Shown: piece by piece, positions 16,871-24,559 of the stretch
Position numbering within the stretch: the stretch's first letter is position 1
How the letters are laid out: each line of letters opens with the position of its first letter
Source of the DNA: Oscillospiraceae bacterium
GTDB taxonomy: Bacteria > Bacillota > Clostridia > Oscillospirales > Oscillospiraceae
Assembly: GCA_022792945.1 (NCBI GenBank)
Contig: JAAWBZ010000038.1
Location: forward strand, 1-44,833
Length of the DNA stretch: 44,833 bases
Direction: 5' to 3'
Program-made: the position numbers and the translations under genes
The notes under the pieces: generated by a model
Databases searched by the model: none
Seen by the model: the letters and a program-made list of their open reading frames with translations, nothing else
Told to the model about the DNA's origin: nothing

Positions 16871-18619
16871 GTGTCGATCAAGGAGAAACTCGTGGCCATC
16901 CTGTTCGGTCCGAAGGCCGAGACGGGGGATGCCGAGGAGGCGCTGCGTCAGGAAGGGGCGCAGACGGAGGCGGCGGAGGAGAGCATGTCCTTTGCCGCCG
17001 AGGATCCGGCGGTGATCAAGCTGCCGGCAGAGCACCCGATGCTCCAGCTTCACGCGCTGCGCAGGCAAACGGCGGGTTCTCTGCCCGCGCCGCGCCTGTG
17101 CATGGACGAGGACGGCGTGCTGCCGGAGGAGCTGGTCCGGCGGGAGAAGGTCCGGCTTCAGACGGGCCTGAAGAGCGTATGCGCCGCCCGCCTGAAGTCC
17201 ATCCGGGGCAGCGCGAGCCGGCATGCCCGGAGGGAGAAGGCCGGTGAGGGAAGCGCCGGGGCGTCCGAACCGCCGGGACTGGATGCCATGCCCTGCTTTT
17301 TCCTTTCGTCGGATAAGCTGTACGCCTGGGCGCTGGTGCTCCCGCCGGCGGAGGGCGGCCAGGAGCTGACCCGGGAAATGTTTTCCCTGGCCATGAAAAA
17401 GCAGGGGATCACCTACGGCGTGGACGACCGGCTGGTCAACCGGCTGGCACATGATGAGCGGCGGTACTTCACCCTTTTCCTCATCGCTCGGGGCAAGCCC
17501 GCCTTCGACGGGAAGAACGGCAACATTGTCGATTATTTTCCGCGGGTGGTGGAGCGGGTGCTGGAGGTGGATGAGTACGATCAGGTGGACTACACCGCGC
17601 TCAACCTCATCCATAACGTGAAGGAAGGGCAGGAGATCTGCCGCCTGATCCGCCCCACTGAGGGCGAGCCGGGCCGGACGGTGCTGGGCCAGGAGATTCC
17701 GGCCAAGAGCGGCAAGCCCGTTGCCCTGCCCAAGGGGCGCAACACCGAGATCAGCGAGGACGGCGACGCGCTGATCGCCCAGTCCGCCGGGCACGTGGAG
17801 TTCACCGGCCGCAGCTTCCGGGTCCAGCCGGTGCTGGATATTGACGGGAACGTGGACCTCACCACGGGCAATATCAAGTTCCTGGGGGATATCCGCATCA
17901 AGGGAGACGTGCTCGCCGGCTTCACGGTCCGCGCCATGGGCAATATCTGGGTGGGCGGCGTGATCGAGGCGGGCAGCACGGTGGAGGCCGGCGGCGACCT
18001 CACGGTGGTCAAGGGCATCCTGGGAGACGGCACCACCACCGTCCGGGCGCACCGGTGCGTGTTCTCCAAGTACATTGAAAACGCGACGGTGTTTGCCCAG
18101 GAGAACCTCCAGACCGACGCCATCATCAACGGCGGCGTCTACTGCGACGGGGAGGTGCTGGTCCGCTCCGGGCGGGGCATCATCATGGGCGGCCGGATCT
18201 GGGCGGCCAAGAAAATCAGCGCCGTCACCGTGGGGTCCAAGTCCGAGCGGCGGACCACCGTCGTCCTGGGCGGCCTGCCCTGCGCCAACTTCGAGCGGGA
18301 GCTGGTGCGGCGGGAGCTGAAGGACCTGGAGACCACGCGGGAGAAGCTGGAGTGCCAGCCGGACAATCCGGCCAAGGACAGCCTGCTGGCCAAGGTCCGG
18401 ATGAAGCTGTCCACGGCGGAGCTGCGCCTCCAGCAGCTCGACGAGGACCTGTGCGATCTTGAAAAGCAGAACAGCACCAAGAAAGCGGAGGGACGCCTGG
18501 AGTGCGGGACCGCCCGTGCAGGAACGGAGATTCGTTTCGGGGAGGAGATCCTCATTCTGCGGCAGGAGGAGCATCAGTGTGTTGCCAAAATGGTGTGCGG
18601 TGAGATCATTTTGACGTAA
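16871..18619 (+). CDS. FapA / DUF342 family polymer-like beta-helix protein
   Basis: A 582-residue protein of the FapA (DUF342) family, whose characterised members affect flagellation or polar organisation. After a variable N-terminus (1-130) comes the family N-domain with KQGITYGVDDRLVNRL and ARGKPAFDGKNGNIVDYF. Residues about 285-450 form a right-handed beta-helix typical of the family (NVDLTTGNIKFLGDIRIKGD, GNIWVGGVIEAGSTVEAGGD, AIINGGVYCDGEVLV). About 465-535 is a charged coiled coil (RELKDLETTREKLE, LRLQQLDEDLCDLEKQ). The GTG start at 16871 has GAGGGGAGG about 9 bases upstream. A CheY-like gene follows after 42 bases in the same orientation, which supports a motility or signalling role. 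The exact mechanism is not known. Confidence 0.85.
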   Translation: MSIKEKLVAILFGPKAETGDAEEALRQEGAQTEAAEESMSFAAEDPAVIKLPAEHPMLQLHALRRQTAGSLPAPRLCMDEDGVLPEELVRREKVRLQTGLKSVCAARLKSIRGSASRHARREKAGEGSAGASEPPGLDAMPCFFLSSDKLYAWALVLPPAEGGQELTREMFSLAMKKQGITYGVDDRLVNRLAHDERRYFTLFLIARGKPAFDGKNGNIVDYFPRVVERVLEVDEYDQVDYTALNLIHNVKEGQEICRLIRPTEGEPGRTVLGQEIPAKSGKPVALPKGRNTEISEDGDALIAQSAGHVEFTGRSFRVQPVLDIDGNVDLTTGNIKFLGDIRIKGDVLAGFTVRAMGNIWVGGVIEAGSTVEAGGDLTVVKGILGDGTTTVRAHRCVFSKYIENATVFAQENLQTDAIINGGVYCDGEVLVRSGRGIIMGGRIWAAKKISAVTVGSKSERRTTVVLGGLPCANFERELVRRELKDLETTREKLECQPDNPAKDSLLAKVRMKLSTAELRLQQLDEDLCDLEKQNSTKKAEGRLECGTARAGTEIRFGEEILILRQEEHQCVAKMVCGEIILT

Positions 18620-18661
18620 CGCCGGTGTTGGAAGCAGCTGAGAAAGAAGGAATGGATCGTT

Positions 18662-19027
18662 ATGAAGAAGAAAGTCATGGTGGTGGACGACTCCAAGGTC
18701 GCGGCGCTTCAGATTTGCAAGCTGCTGGAGGGCAGCGAATTTGAGGTAGCCGTCCACTGCGAAAACGGCGAGGACGCCATCGCCAGCTATAACAAGGTCC
18801 GGCCGGATGTGGTGACAATGGATATTATTATGCCGGGCATCGACGGTCTGGAGACCGCGCAGGTGCTGAGGTACGAGCATGACGAAGCCAGGATTGTCAT
18901 GATCTCCTCTTTGAGCGGCGACGAGGAGACGCTTCACGAGATTCATGCCGTCGGCCCGCAGGCGGTGCTGTTCAAGCCGCTGACACGGGAGGCGCTGCTG
19001 GAGGCGCTGGAACAGGCGCTGCGCTGA
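18662..19027 (+). CDS. Single-domain CheY-like response regulator
   Basis: A 121-residue receiver domain with no output domain. The acidic pocket is in VMVVDDS (residues 5-11), the phosphoacceptor Asp in VVTMDIIMPGIDG, the switch Ser in MISSLS, and the conserved Lys in LFKPLT. It is therefore predicted to be phosphorylated by a histidine kinase (CheA or other) and to signal by protein interaction, like CheY. It follows the FapA-family gene in an apparent operon; GAAGGA precedes the ATG. No kinase is encoded nearby. The KPLT and DIIMPGIDG wording is closer to the CheY/PatA type than to PleD-type receivers. Confidence 0.9.
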   Translation: MKKKVMVVDDSKVAALQICKLLEGSEFEVAVHCENGEDAIASYNKVRPDVVTMDIIMPGIDGLETAQVLRYEHDEARIVMISSLSGDEETLHEIHAVGPQAVLFKPLTREALLEALEQALR

Positions 19028-19030
19028 GCG

Positions 19031-19080
19031 CTCCCGGCGCGCGCGGCCCGCGGGCCGCGCGCGCCGGGAGAAAAAATTTT
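19031..19080 (+). terminator. Perfect 40-bp palindrome, terminator of the response regulator gene
   Basis: Bases 19031-19070 are an exact palindrome: each 20-base half (starting CTCCCGGCGCGCGC) is the reverse complement of the other, with no loop bases. AAAAAATTTT follows directly. It starts 3 bases after the CheY-like stop and ends 21 bases before the next promoter, so its simplest role is an intrinsic terminator. Confidence 0.65.
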
Positions 19081-19091
19081 CCCAATACCTC

Positions 19092-19120
19092 TTGACAAGC
19101 ACCGCGCCGGGTGCTAGAAT
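19092..19120 (+). promoter_or_regulatory. Promoter of asnB T-box leader
   Basis: TTGACA (19092-19097), 17-bp spacer, TAGAAT (19115-19120). This is the best -35 box among the promoters seen here. Confidence 0.8.
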
Positions 19121-19126
19121 GCAAAC

Positions 19127-19416
19127 ATCAATTTCATATGGGAAATGCACCGATGGAGACAAGTACCTGGGAAGGGCCGGGCACAGTGAGCGGGGGACAG
19201 TGGGAACTCCGCGCAGGGCGTCCTTGGGAATAACACTCCGGAGCAGCAAGCTGAAAGCCATGGCAAGTAGGGGCGCCGTGCACGGCACGTTACGCCGTAT
19301 GGGCGTGTTGGCGCCCGAGCAAAGTGACTGCTTCGGCAGTAAATTAGGTGGCACCGCGGATCCGCAGCTATTCGTCCTAAGAGATTGGGTCGATCTGGCT
19401 GCGAATTTTTTATTTT
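19127..19416 (+). promoter_or_regulatory. Asparagine T-box riboswitch controlling asnB
   Basis: Leader RNA that senses uncharged tRNA. The T-box core AATTAGGTGGCACCGCGG is at 19342-19359; the antiterminator bulge TGGC would pair with GCCA at the tRNA end, matching the G73 discriminator usual for tRNA-Asn. Stem I begins with GGAGACAAGTACC (AGTA S-turn). On its 3' side GGGAAT-AAC-ACTCC presents AAC (19232-19234), an Asn codon, as specifier. The terminator is an imperfect hairpin with CGCAGC (19363-19368) / GCTGCG (19398-19403), followed by TTTTTTATTTT (19406-19415). When uncharged tRNA-Asn binds, the antiterminator forms and asnB is transcribed. Confidence 0.92.
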
Positions 19417-19428
19417 GAGGTGTCAGCT

Positions 19429-21006
19429 ATGTGCGCAATTATGGGTTTTTCCTCCAAGTCCGTTCCCCTGGATACCATCCGCCGGCAGTTTGAAAAGACC
19501 GTCTCCCGCGGGCCGGATATGAGCCGGATCGTGGACACCGGCAGCGGCTGGCTCTGCTTCCACCGCCTGGCCATCATGGGCCTCCACGAGGCGGGCATGC
19601 AGCCCTTCTCCCTGGACGGCGACTGGGTGGTCTGCAACGGCGAGCTGTACGGCTTCCGGGCGCTGAGGGAGAAGCTGGCCGGAAAATACACCTTCCAAAG
19701 CGGCTCCGACTGCGAGCTGCTGCTGCCGCTCTACCGCGAGTACGGCCTGGAGATGTTCTCCATGCTGGACGCCGAGTTCGCCCTGGTGCTCTACGACCAC
19801 AAGAGCGATTCCCTCATCGCCGCCCGGGACCCCATCGGCATCCGGCCCCTCTACTGCGGCGCGCTGGACGACGGCTCGATGGTGTTCGCCAGCGAGGCGA
19901 AGAACCTGACGGGCCTCTGCCGGGAGATCAGGCCCTTCCCGCCGGGGTGCTACTACGCCCACGGGGAATTCGTCCGCTACTGCGACATCGCCGCGGTGGA
20001 CGCAGTCTGCTACGACGATGTGGAAACGATCTGCCGGAACATCCGGGAAAAGCTGACGGCGGGCGTGGAAAAGCGCCTGGATGCCGACGCGCCCCTGGGC
20101 TTCCTGCTCTCGGGCGGGCTGGACTCCAGCCTGGTGTGCGCCATCGCCGCGAAGAAGCTGGGCAGGCCCATCCGCACCTTCGCCATCGGCATGGACACCG
20201 ACGCCATCGACCTCAAGTACGCCCGCCAAACCGCCGAATACCTCCGCGCCGACCACACCGAGGTCTATATGACCCGGCAGGAGGTGCTCGACTCCCTGGA
20301 GACCGTCATTGCCCTCCTGGGGACCTACGACATCACCACCATCCGCGCCAGCCTGGGGATGTATCTCTGCTGCAAGGCCATCCACGAGCGCACCGACATC
20401 CGCGTGCTGATGACCGGCGAGATCTCCGACGAGCTGTTCGGCTATAAGTATACCGACTTTGCCCCCTCCGCCGCGGCTTTCCAGCAGGAGGCCCAGAAGC
20501 GCATCCGGGAGCTGCACATGTACGATGTCCTCCGGGCCGACCGGTGCATCAGCGTCAACTCCCTGGAGGCCCGCGTGCCCTTCGGGGACCTGGACTTTGT
20601 GAAATACGTCATGGCCGTGGACCCGGAGATGAAGCGCAACACCTACGGCATCGGCAAGTACCTCCTGCGCCGCGCCTTCGAGGGGGACTGGCTGCCCCAC
20701 GACATTCTCTACCGGGAGAAAGCTGCCTTTTCCGACGCCGTGGGCCACTCCATGGTGGACGACCTCAAGGCCTGCGCCGAGACGAGGTATACCGACGCCG
20801 AATTCGAGGCGCGCCGGCGGCAGTACGATTTCGCGCGGCCCTTTACCAAGGAAAGCCTCCTCTACCGGGAGATTTTCGAGAAATACTACCCGGGGCAAGC
20901 CAAAATGGTCGTGGACTTCTGGATGCCCAACCGTGCCTGGGAGGGCTGCGACGTGGACGATCCCTCGGCCCGGGTGCTGAGCAACTACGGGGCCAGCGGC
21001 CAATAA
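19429..21006 (+). CDS. asnB: Asparagine synthetase, glutamine-hydrolysing
   Basis: Makes asparagine from aspartate, glutamine and ATP. The start is fixed by chemistry: class II glutaminases need Cys as residue 2, and the ATG at 19429 gives MCAIMGF, while the GTG at 19420 would bury it. The glutaminase domain covers about residues 1-190 (CNGELYGF, DAEFALVLYD). The synthetase domain has the pyrophosphate loop LLSGGLDSSLV (about residue 226), TGEISDELFGY and the C-terminal EARVPF. The 525-residue length is normal. A GAGGTG precedes the ATG. The gene is monocistronic, under control of the Asn T-box upstream, so it is switched on by asparagine starvation. Confidence 0.95.
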   Translation: MCAIMGFSSKSVPLDTIRRQFEKTVSRGPDMSRIVDTGSGWLCFHRLAIMGLHEAGMQPFSLDGDWVVCNGELYGFRALREKLAGKYTFQSGSDCELLLPLYREYGLEMFSMLDAEFALVLYDHKSDSLIAARDPIGIRPLYCGALDDGSMVFASEAKNLTGLCREIRPFPPGCYYAHGEFVRYCDIAAVDAVCYDDVETICRNIREKLTAGVEKRLDADAPLGFLLSGGLDSSLVCAIAAKKLGRPIRTFAIGMDTDAIDLKYARQTAEYLRADHTEVYMTRQEVLDSLETVIALLGTYDITTIRASLGMYLCCKAIHERTDIRVLMTGEISDELFGYKYTDFAPSAAAFQQEAQKRIRELHMYDVLRADRCISVNSLEARVPFGDLDFVKYVMAVDPEMKRNTYGIGKYLLRRAFEGDWLPHDILYREKAAFSDAVGHSMVDDLKACAETRYTDAEFEARRRQYDFARPFTKESLLYREIFEKYYPGQAKMVVDFWMPNRAWEGCDVDDPSARVLSNYGASGQ

Positions 21007-21034
21007 TCGGGTTGGAAAGCAGCGGCACAAAATT

Positions 21035-21068
21035 GGGGGACCGCCCAGTGCGCGGTCCCCCGGCTTTG
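21035..21068. terminator. Terminator between asnB and epimerase gene
   Basis: Perfect 10-bp stem GGGGGACCGC (21035-21044) / GCGGTCCCCC (21052-21061) between convergent genes. The plus side continues GGCTTTG. Confidence 0.75.
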
Positions 21069-21088
21069 TACCCCGGCACCTTGGGCCG

Positions 21089-22102
21089 TCACGGCTTTGC
21101 GCTGCTGCGGCTGGAACAGAGCCAGGATACGGTGTCGCGGACGGTTTGAAACAGATCCCGCGGATAGTAGCCCAGCTCCCGGGTGGCGCGGTCGTGGGAG
21201 AATTGATCGTTGCTGTCCAGCGTGCTCAGGGAGTATGACGTGTACAGCGGCCGCGTCCGGCGGCGCTTGGCGTCCAGGCGCAGGAACGGCTCCGCCAGAC
21301 GCGCCATCCACAGCGGCAGCACCGGAAGGCGTATCCCGCCGTGGACCGCCCGGACCATATTCAGCACGTCCTTCACCGCATAGTGCCGGTTGGACAGGAT
21401 ATAGCACTGCCCCCGCCGGCCCCGCTCCGCCGCCGCCAGGCACCCCGCCGCCAGGCACCCCGCCGCCACGTCCCGCACGTCCACAAAGTCGTATCCCCCC
21501 GCCACGCACGCCGGCAGGCGGCCGCGCAGATACTCGCGGATCATCTGCACCAGGTGGTTGCCGCTCTCGTCATACGGCCCCAGGATGCCCGACGGGTGGA
21601 CCACCACCGCGTCCAGCCCTTCCGCCGCCGCGTCCAGGACCAGCTGCGTGGCCGCGGCCTTGCTCTTGGCGTAGCCGCCCCGGACCAGGTCGGGGGAAAA
21701 GCGGCTCACCTCGCCGATGACCTGCCGGTACGCCTTCTCCGGAATGGCGTGGACCGAGCTGACGTACAGCAGCCGCGCATGGCGGTCGCGGCACAGCGCG
21801 ATGACGTTGGCGGTGCCGCCGACGTTGACCTCCCACAGCTGCGGCGCGCCCTTTTCGGAGATGTCCACCAGTCCCGCCGTGTGGAGCATCACCAGGGGCC
21901 GCTCCCCGGTCCAGGCCGCCAGGCGCGCCAGGGACGCCGGGTCGCGGACGTCTCCCTCATAGTACACCACGTGCGCCAGCGGCGGCGCGGCGGACCCCGG
22001 CAGGATCAGGCCGCGGACGTCCTCGCCCCGGCGGCTGAGGAGCCGCGCCAGGGTGCTGCCCAGATGGCCGTTGGCGCCGGTGAGCAGGTAGATGGGTTTC
22101 AT
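21089..22102 (-). CDS. NAD(P)-dependent epimerase/dehydratase (extended SDR)
   Basis: A 337-residue extended short-chain dehydrogenase. The Rossmann loop is YLLTGANGHLGSTLARLL (residues 4-21, GxxGxxG), with D in VVYYEGDVRDPASL. The active-site Ser and Tyr-x3-Lys are visible as VSSVHAIP and GGYAKSKA. After the active site comes VVVHPSGILGPYD, typical of 3-beta-HSD/dihydroflavonol-reductase-like members. The substrate is unknown. The ATG at 22102 follows GAGGTGG on the minus strand; the GTG three codons earlier lies in that ribosome site. The gene is divergent from a TetR-type regulator with a shared promoter region, so it is a likely target of that regulator. Near 21430 the coding DNA contains a short tandem repeat (CCGCCGCCAGGCACC-like), giving AAGCLAAGCLAA in the protein. 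Confidence 0.88.
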   Translation of the reverse strand: MKPIYLLTGANGHLGSTLARLLSRRGEDVRGLILPGSAAPPLAHVVYYEGDVRDPASLARLAAWTGERPLVMLHTAGLVDISEKGAPQLWEVNVGGTANVIALCRDRHARLLYVSSVHAIPEKAYRQVIGEVSRFSPDLVRGGYAKSKAAATQLVLDAAAEGLDAVVVHPSGILGPYDESGNHLVQMIREYLRGRLPACVAGGYDFVDVRDVAAGCLAAGCLAAAERGRRGQCYILSNRHYAVKDVLNMVRAVHGGIRLPVLPLWMARLAEPFLRLDAKRRRTRPLYTSYSLSTLDSNDQFSHDRATRELGYYPRDLFQTVRDTVSWLCSSRSSAKP

Positions 22103-22135
22103 AGGTGCCACCTCACATTATTTTGAACAGATGTG

Positions 22136-22185
22136 TTGCTTTACGTTTCTTTGTGTATTATAATACGGAAAACAGCGTCCGGCAA
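22136..22185. promoter_or_regulatory. Overlapping divergent promoters sharing one -10 palindrome
   Basis: The plus promoter is TTGCTT (22136-22141), 17 bp, TATAAT (22159-22164). The minus promoter is TTGCCG (22185-22180), 17 bp, TATAAT (22162-22157). Both -10 boxes lie within the palindrome TATTATAATA, so RNA polymerase can bind in only one direction at a time. The minus -35 falls inside an inverted repeat, GTCCGGCAA (22177-22185) / TTGCCGGAC (22212-22220), a candidate operator. Confidence 0.65.
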
Positions 22186-22256
22186 TGGGCAGACGGCGCC
22201 GGAAATGACCGTTGCCGGACAAAGCGGACAGAAACTGTGCAAAGGGCGGGGGAGTT

Positions 22257-22832
22257 TTGAAAAAGTTTACAAATGACCACCGGGTCCGGGTGACGCAGAC
22301 CATCATCCGCAAGGCGTTCCTGGGGCTTTTGAACACGAAGCCCATCCAGAGCATCTCCATCAAGGAGCTGTGCGAGCGGGCGGGGATCAGCCGGGGGACG
22401 TTCTACGCCCACTACACGGATCTGCACGACCTGCTGCGGCAGATTGAGGGGGAGATGACCGCGGAAATCGAGGCGGCACTGGAGCCGCTGCTGGCGCGGA
22501 CGCCGGCAAATCCAGTGGTGCTCAGCGCGCGGATTTTTGAGATTCTGCGGGACAACTCGGACCTCTGCACGGTGGTCCTGGGGGAGCACGGCGACAAGCA
22601 GTTCGCGGCGCGGCTGGTGCGGATGGGCTACGAGAAGTGCATCGACCGGTACCGGAGCTATTTCCGGGACGTGCCGGCCCGGGAGATCGAGTATTATTTC
22701 GCCTTTGTGAGCATGGGCATCATGGGCCTGCTGCGGCGCTGGCTGGCCGACGGCATGACCGCCACGCCGGAGGAGCTGGCACAGTTCGCCGAGGGCCTGA
22801 TGCTTCGCGGCGCGGGGGTTTTTGCCCAATAG
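22257..22832 (+). CDS. TetR/AcrR family transcriptional regulator
   Basis: A 191-residue regulator. The N-terminal HTH is canonical: QTIIRKAFLGLLNTKPIQSI, then SIKELCERAGISRGTFYAHY and TDLHDLLRQIE. The C-terminal domain (SYFRDVPAREIEYYFAFVSMG, GIMGLLRRWLADGM) resembles the TetR_C_8/C_33 type with the R-x-W-L ending common in Firmicutes; the ligand is unknown. No ATG is available near the domain start: TTG at 22257 follows AAAGGGCGGGGGAG and is preferred; TTG at 22212 would add 15 residues. Probably represses itself and the divergent epimerase gene. The group II intron remnant begins directly after its stop. Confidence 0.88.
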   Translation: MKKFTNDHRVRVTQTIIRKAFLGLLNTKPIQSISIKELCERAGISRGTFYAHYTDLHDLLRQIEGEMTAEIEAALEPLLARTPANPVVLSARIFEILRDNSDLCTVVLGEHGDKQFAARLVRMGYEKCIDRYRSYFRDVPAREIEYYFAFVSMGIMGLLRRWLADGMTATPEELAQFAEGLMLRGAGVFAQ

Positions 22833-22839
22833 GCACTCT

Positions 22840-23701
22840 CACTAGTCGACTAAGTCAGCGGGATGACTCCCGCTTTCTCGTCTAAGAACCGTACGTGAGC
22901 GTTTCCGCTCAAATGGCTCAGGCATTTCATCATGCTTTCGCGCGGCGTTCCAGGAAAATTTGCTGGCAGTGTCTGTGGACGTAGGCCATATTACGCACCT
23001 CGTCCCTGCCGCCCATGGTTTTCGGGACCTTGAAGAAAATCTCCCTCTCGTCGCGGATGTTCATGGGAAGTCCACAGTGATAGCAACACCCGTTCTGGTT
23101 CTTCCAGACCTGCTTAAAGCGTCCAGATAGCTGCTTCCATGCCATGCTGGAATTTGCGGTCAGTGAAATATTGGGTGTCGAAATAGGGATTTGCGTCCAT
23201 TCGTACCTTGGTGTGGCGGACAATGGGGATGTGATCTACCCGCAGGAGTTCCTTATCCTCAATGGAGAATACCCAATTCCGGTTTCCCTTGCGGTGCCAG
23301 TAGTTGGCGGAATGTCCAGCCCAGCATGTCAAATCCGTCGTCAATGCGGGTGATGACCGTCTTTTCCTCTGACAACTCCAGGCCTCTGATTTTCAGAAAA
23401 TCACGGCTGAGCGCCACGAACATATATTCGCAGGCATCCTGCGCACAGCGTCCCCTTCGGAAGCCAAAGAACTTTGCGTCTGCCGTTGTCTCCGACACCG
23501 GGTCAAGCGCCGGAGCATAGCCCTGTCATACATACAGGAGATTCCCAACAGATGCTTTGCCTTTTTGCCCTTTTTCTCGATAAATACCCGGCGCATTGGA
23601 TGGCTCTTAGCGGCTTTGCCGCTTAGAGCCATCGCATCCCCCTTTCTCACTTTCATCACCTCGATTTCTGTATTTGCGTTAACTATGGCCATATAATACA
23701 C
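22840..23701 (-). mobile_element. Degenerate group II intron, 3' part
   Basis: On the minus strand the 3' end of a group II intron is recognisable. Domain V is at 22919-22885: GAGCC, a bulged stem with loop GCGGAAACGC, and CGTACGGTTCT. Domain VI follows at about 22884-22840 with an inner stem AGCGGGAG / CTCCCGCT-type pairing. Upstream of it lies the broken maturase gene. Domains I-IV and the 5' end of the intron (GTGCG-type) were not found, so the element is truncated and dead for splicing. Confidence 0.75.
22930..23701 (-). pseudogene. Broken group II intron reverse transcriptase/maturase
   Basis: Pieces of an LtrA-type protein run in order along the minus strand in shifting frames. The N-terminal RT part has SHPMRRVFIEKKGKK and MYDRAM (frame ending 23393), then FGFRRGRCAQDACEYMFVALS joined directly to LKIRGLELSEEKTVITRIDD and DMLGW (23498-23259). 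Next comes HIPIVRHTKVRMDANPYFDT, then the HNH-type end CCYHCGLPM and RNMAYVHRHCQQIF (23223-22930). The RT catalytic YADD region is missing between FVALS and LKIRG, so there is an internal deletion as well as at least three frameshifts. No functional product is expected. Confidence 0.85.
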
Positions 23702-23762
23702 GCGACTGCAGAAATTATCAGCACACTATAAGAAGCAGTTTATGCAATATCGTAAATTTCTA

Positions 23763-23791
23763 TTGACAAGCCTACTTCGTTCATTTAATAT
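23763..23791 (+). promoter_or_regulatory. Promoter of the decayed XRE/S24 gene
   Basis: TTGACA (23763-23768), 17-bp spacer, TAATAT (23786-23791), and a ribosome site AAAGGTGG at about 23799-23806. The promoter looks intact although the gene is not. Confidence 0.6.
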
Positions 23792-23815
23792 CTAAATTGA
23801 AAGGTGGTGCACGAA

Positions 23816-24532
23816 ATGAAAATCGAGGCGTAGCTGAAACAGGAAATTTTACTCCGCTATAAAAGTGTTAGGGCCTTTACGACCGCAGACGATATCCCGT
23901 ATACAACCCTTGATTCTGTCCTTAAACGAGGAATCGCAAACGCCGAAGTCTCCACAATGATCAAGGTGTTTGATGCGTTTGACCTTGATATCAAAAGCGT
24001 TCAGAGTGAAACACTTCGGAGACTTGTTCCTACGAAGAATTTTTCAGTAGATTTCAAAACCTATGAGATTGACCACATAAAAAAAACCACTCCCTCGGCC
24101 AATATGGTAAGGAAGCGGTGGACAGCATATTGGACGTGGAGCATCGTCGGTATCTGGAGACACCGGCCCGCACAGCAGCAGATGGACGTTCACAGATGGA
24201 GACCGCAACGGAGTTTATTTATTTGGTTCCAAAATATCTCCATCCCATGAGCGCCGGTTTTGGTGAACCGTTGAGCGGCGATGAAGAAGCCAACCTATCA
24301 CGACGGCGATCTTCTTTTGTCCTTCTTTTGTCCTTCTTTTGTCCGTGCACAGGAGCAGATCGAGCCAGTCCAGGTCGGCGTCTTTTTCATGGACGGCCAG
24401 CAATGGGTCAAAAAACTGGGGGACGGCGTCCTGCTCCCCCACAATCCGGAGTATGAGCTGCGCCCTATGACTGAGGATATCCGCTGCCCGTGCTTGGTGC
24501 TTGGCGTGTGCGACAAGAGCTATTTTGAATGA
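23816..24532 (+). pseudogene. Broken XRE-HTH / S24-type repressor gene
   Basis: Read from ATG 23816 the frame gives MKIEA then TAG at codon 6, followed by an intact HTH (EILLRYKSVRAFTTADDI, PYTTLDSVLKRGIANAEVST, MIKVFDAFDLDIKSVQ). An eight-A run near 24079-24086 marks a frameshift, after which YGKEAVDSILDVEHRRYLE continues the linker. A third frame from about 24281 gives YHDGDLLL and, after a 33-bp triple repeat, QEQIEPVQVGVFFMDGQQWV, KKLGDGVLLPHNPEYEL and LVLGVCDKSYFE. This is the C-terminal half of LexA/CI-like S24 proteins. The segment with the catalytic Ser (usually GDSM) is deleted between GDEEANL and KPTYHDGD. It was probably a phage or mobile-element repressor. Confidence 0.75.
24313..24345 (+). 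repeat. 11-bp tandem repeat x3 (TTCTTTTGTCC)
   Basis: Three exact, adjacent copies of TTCTTTTGTCC inside the decayed S24 gene. They insert extra residues (SFFCPSF) between DLLL and RAQEQIEP, pointing to replication slippage. Confidence 0.85.
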
Positions 24533-24559
24533 CTTTTTAAAGAAAGAAGGAAGAGAAAA

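Noticed and set aside
15536..19354. 1272-codon minus-strand open frame
   Set aside because: Runs antisense through three convincing genes and the T-box promoter; no family signature.
21420..21470. CCGCCGCCAGGCACC-type tandem repeat as a possible CRISPR or VNTR locus
   Set aside because: Only two short adjacent copies inside the epimerase coding sequence; in frame and without spacers.
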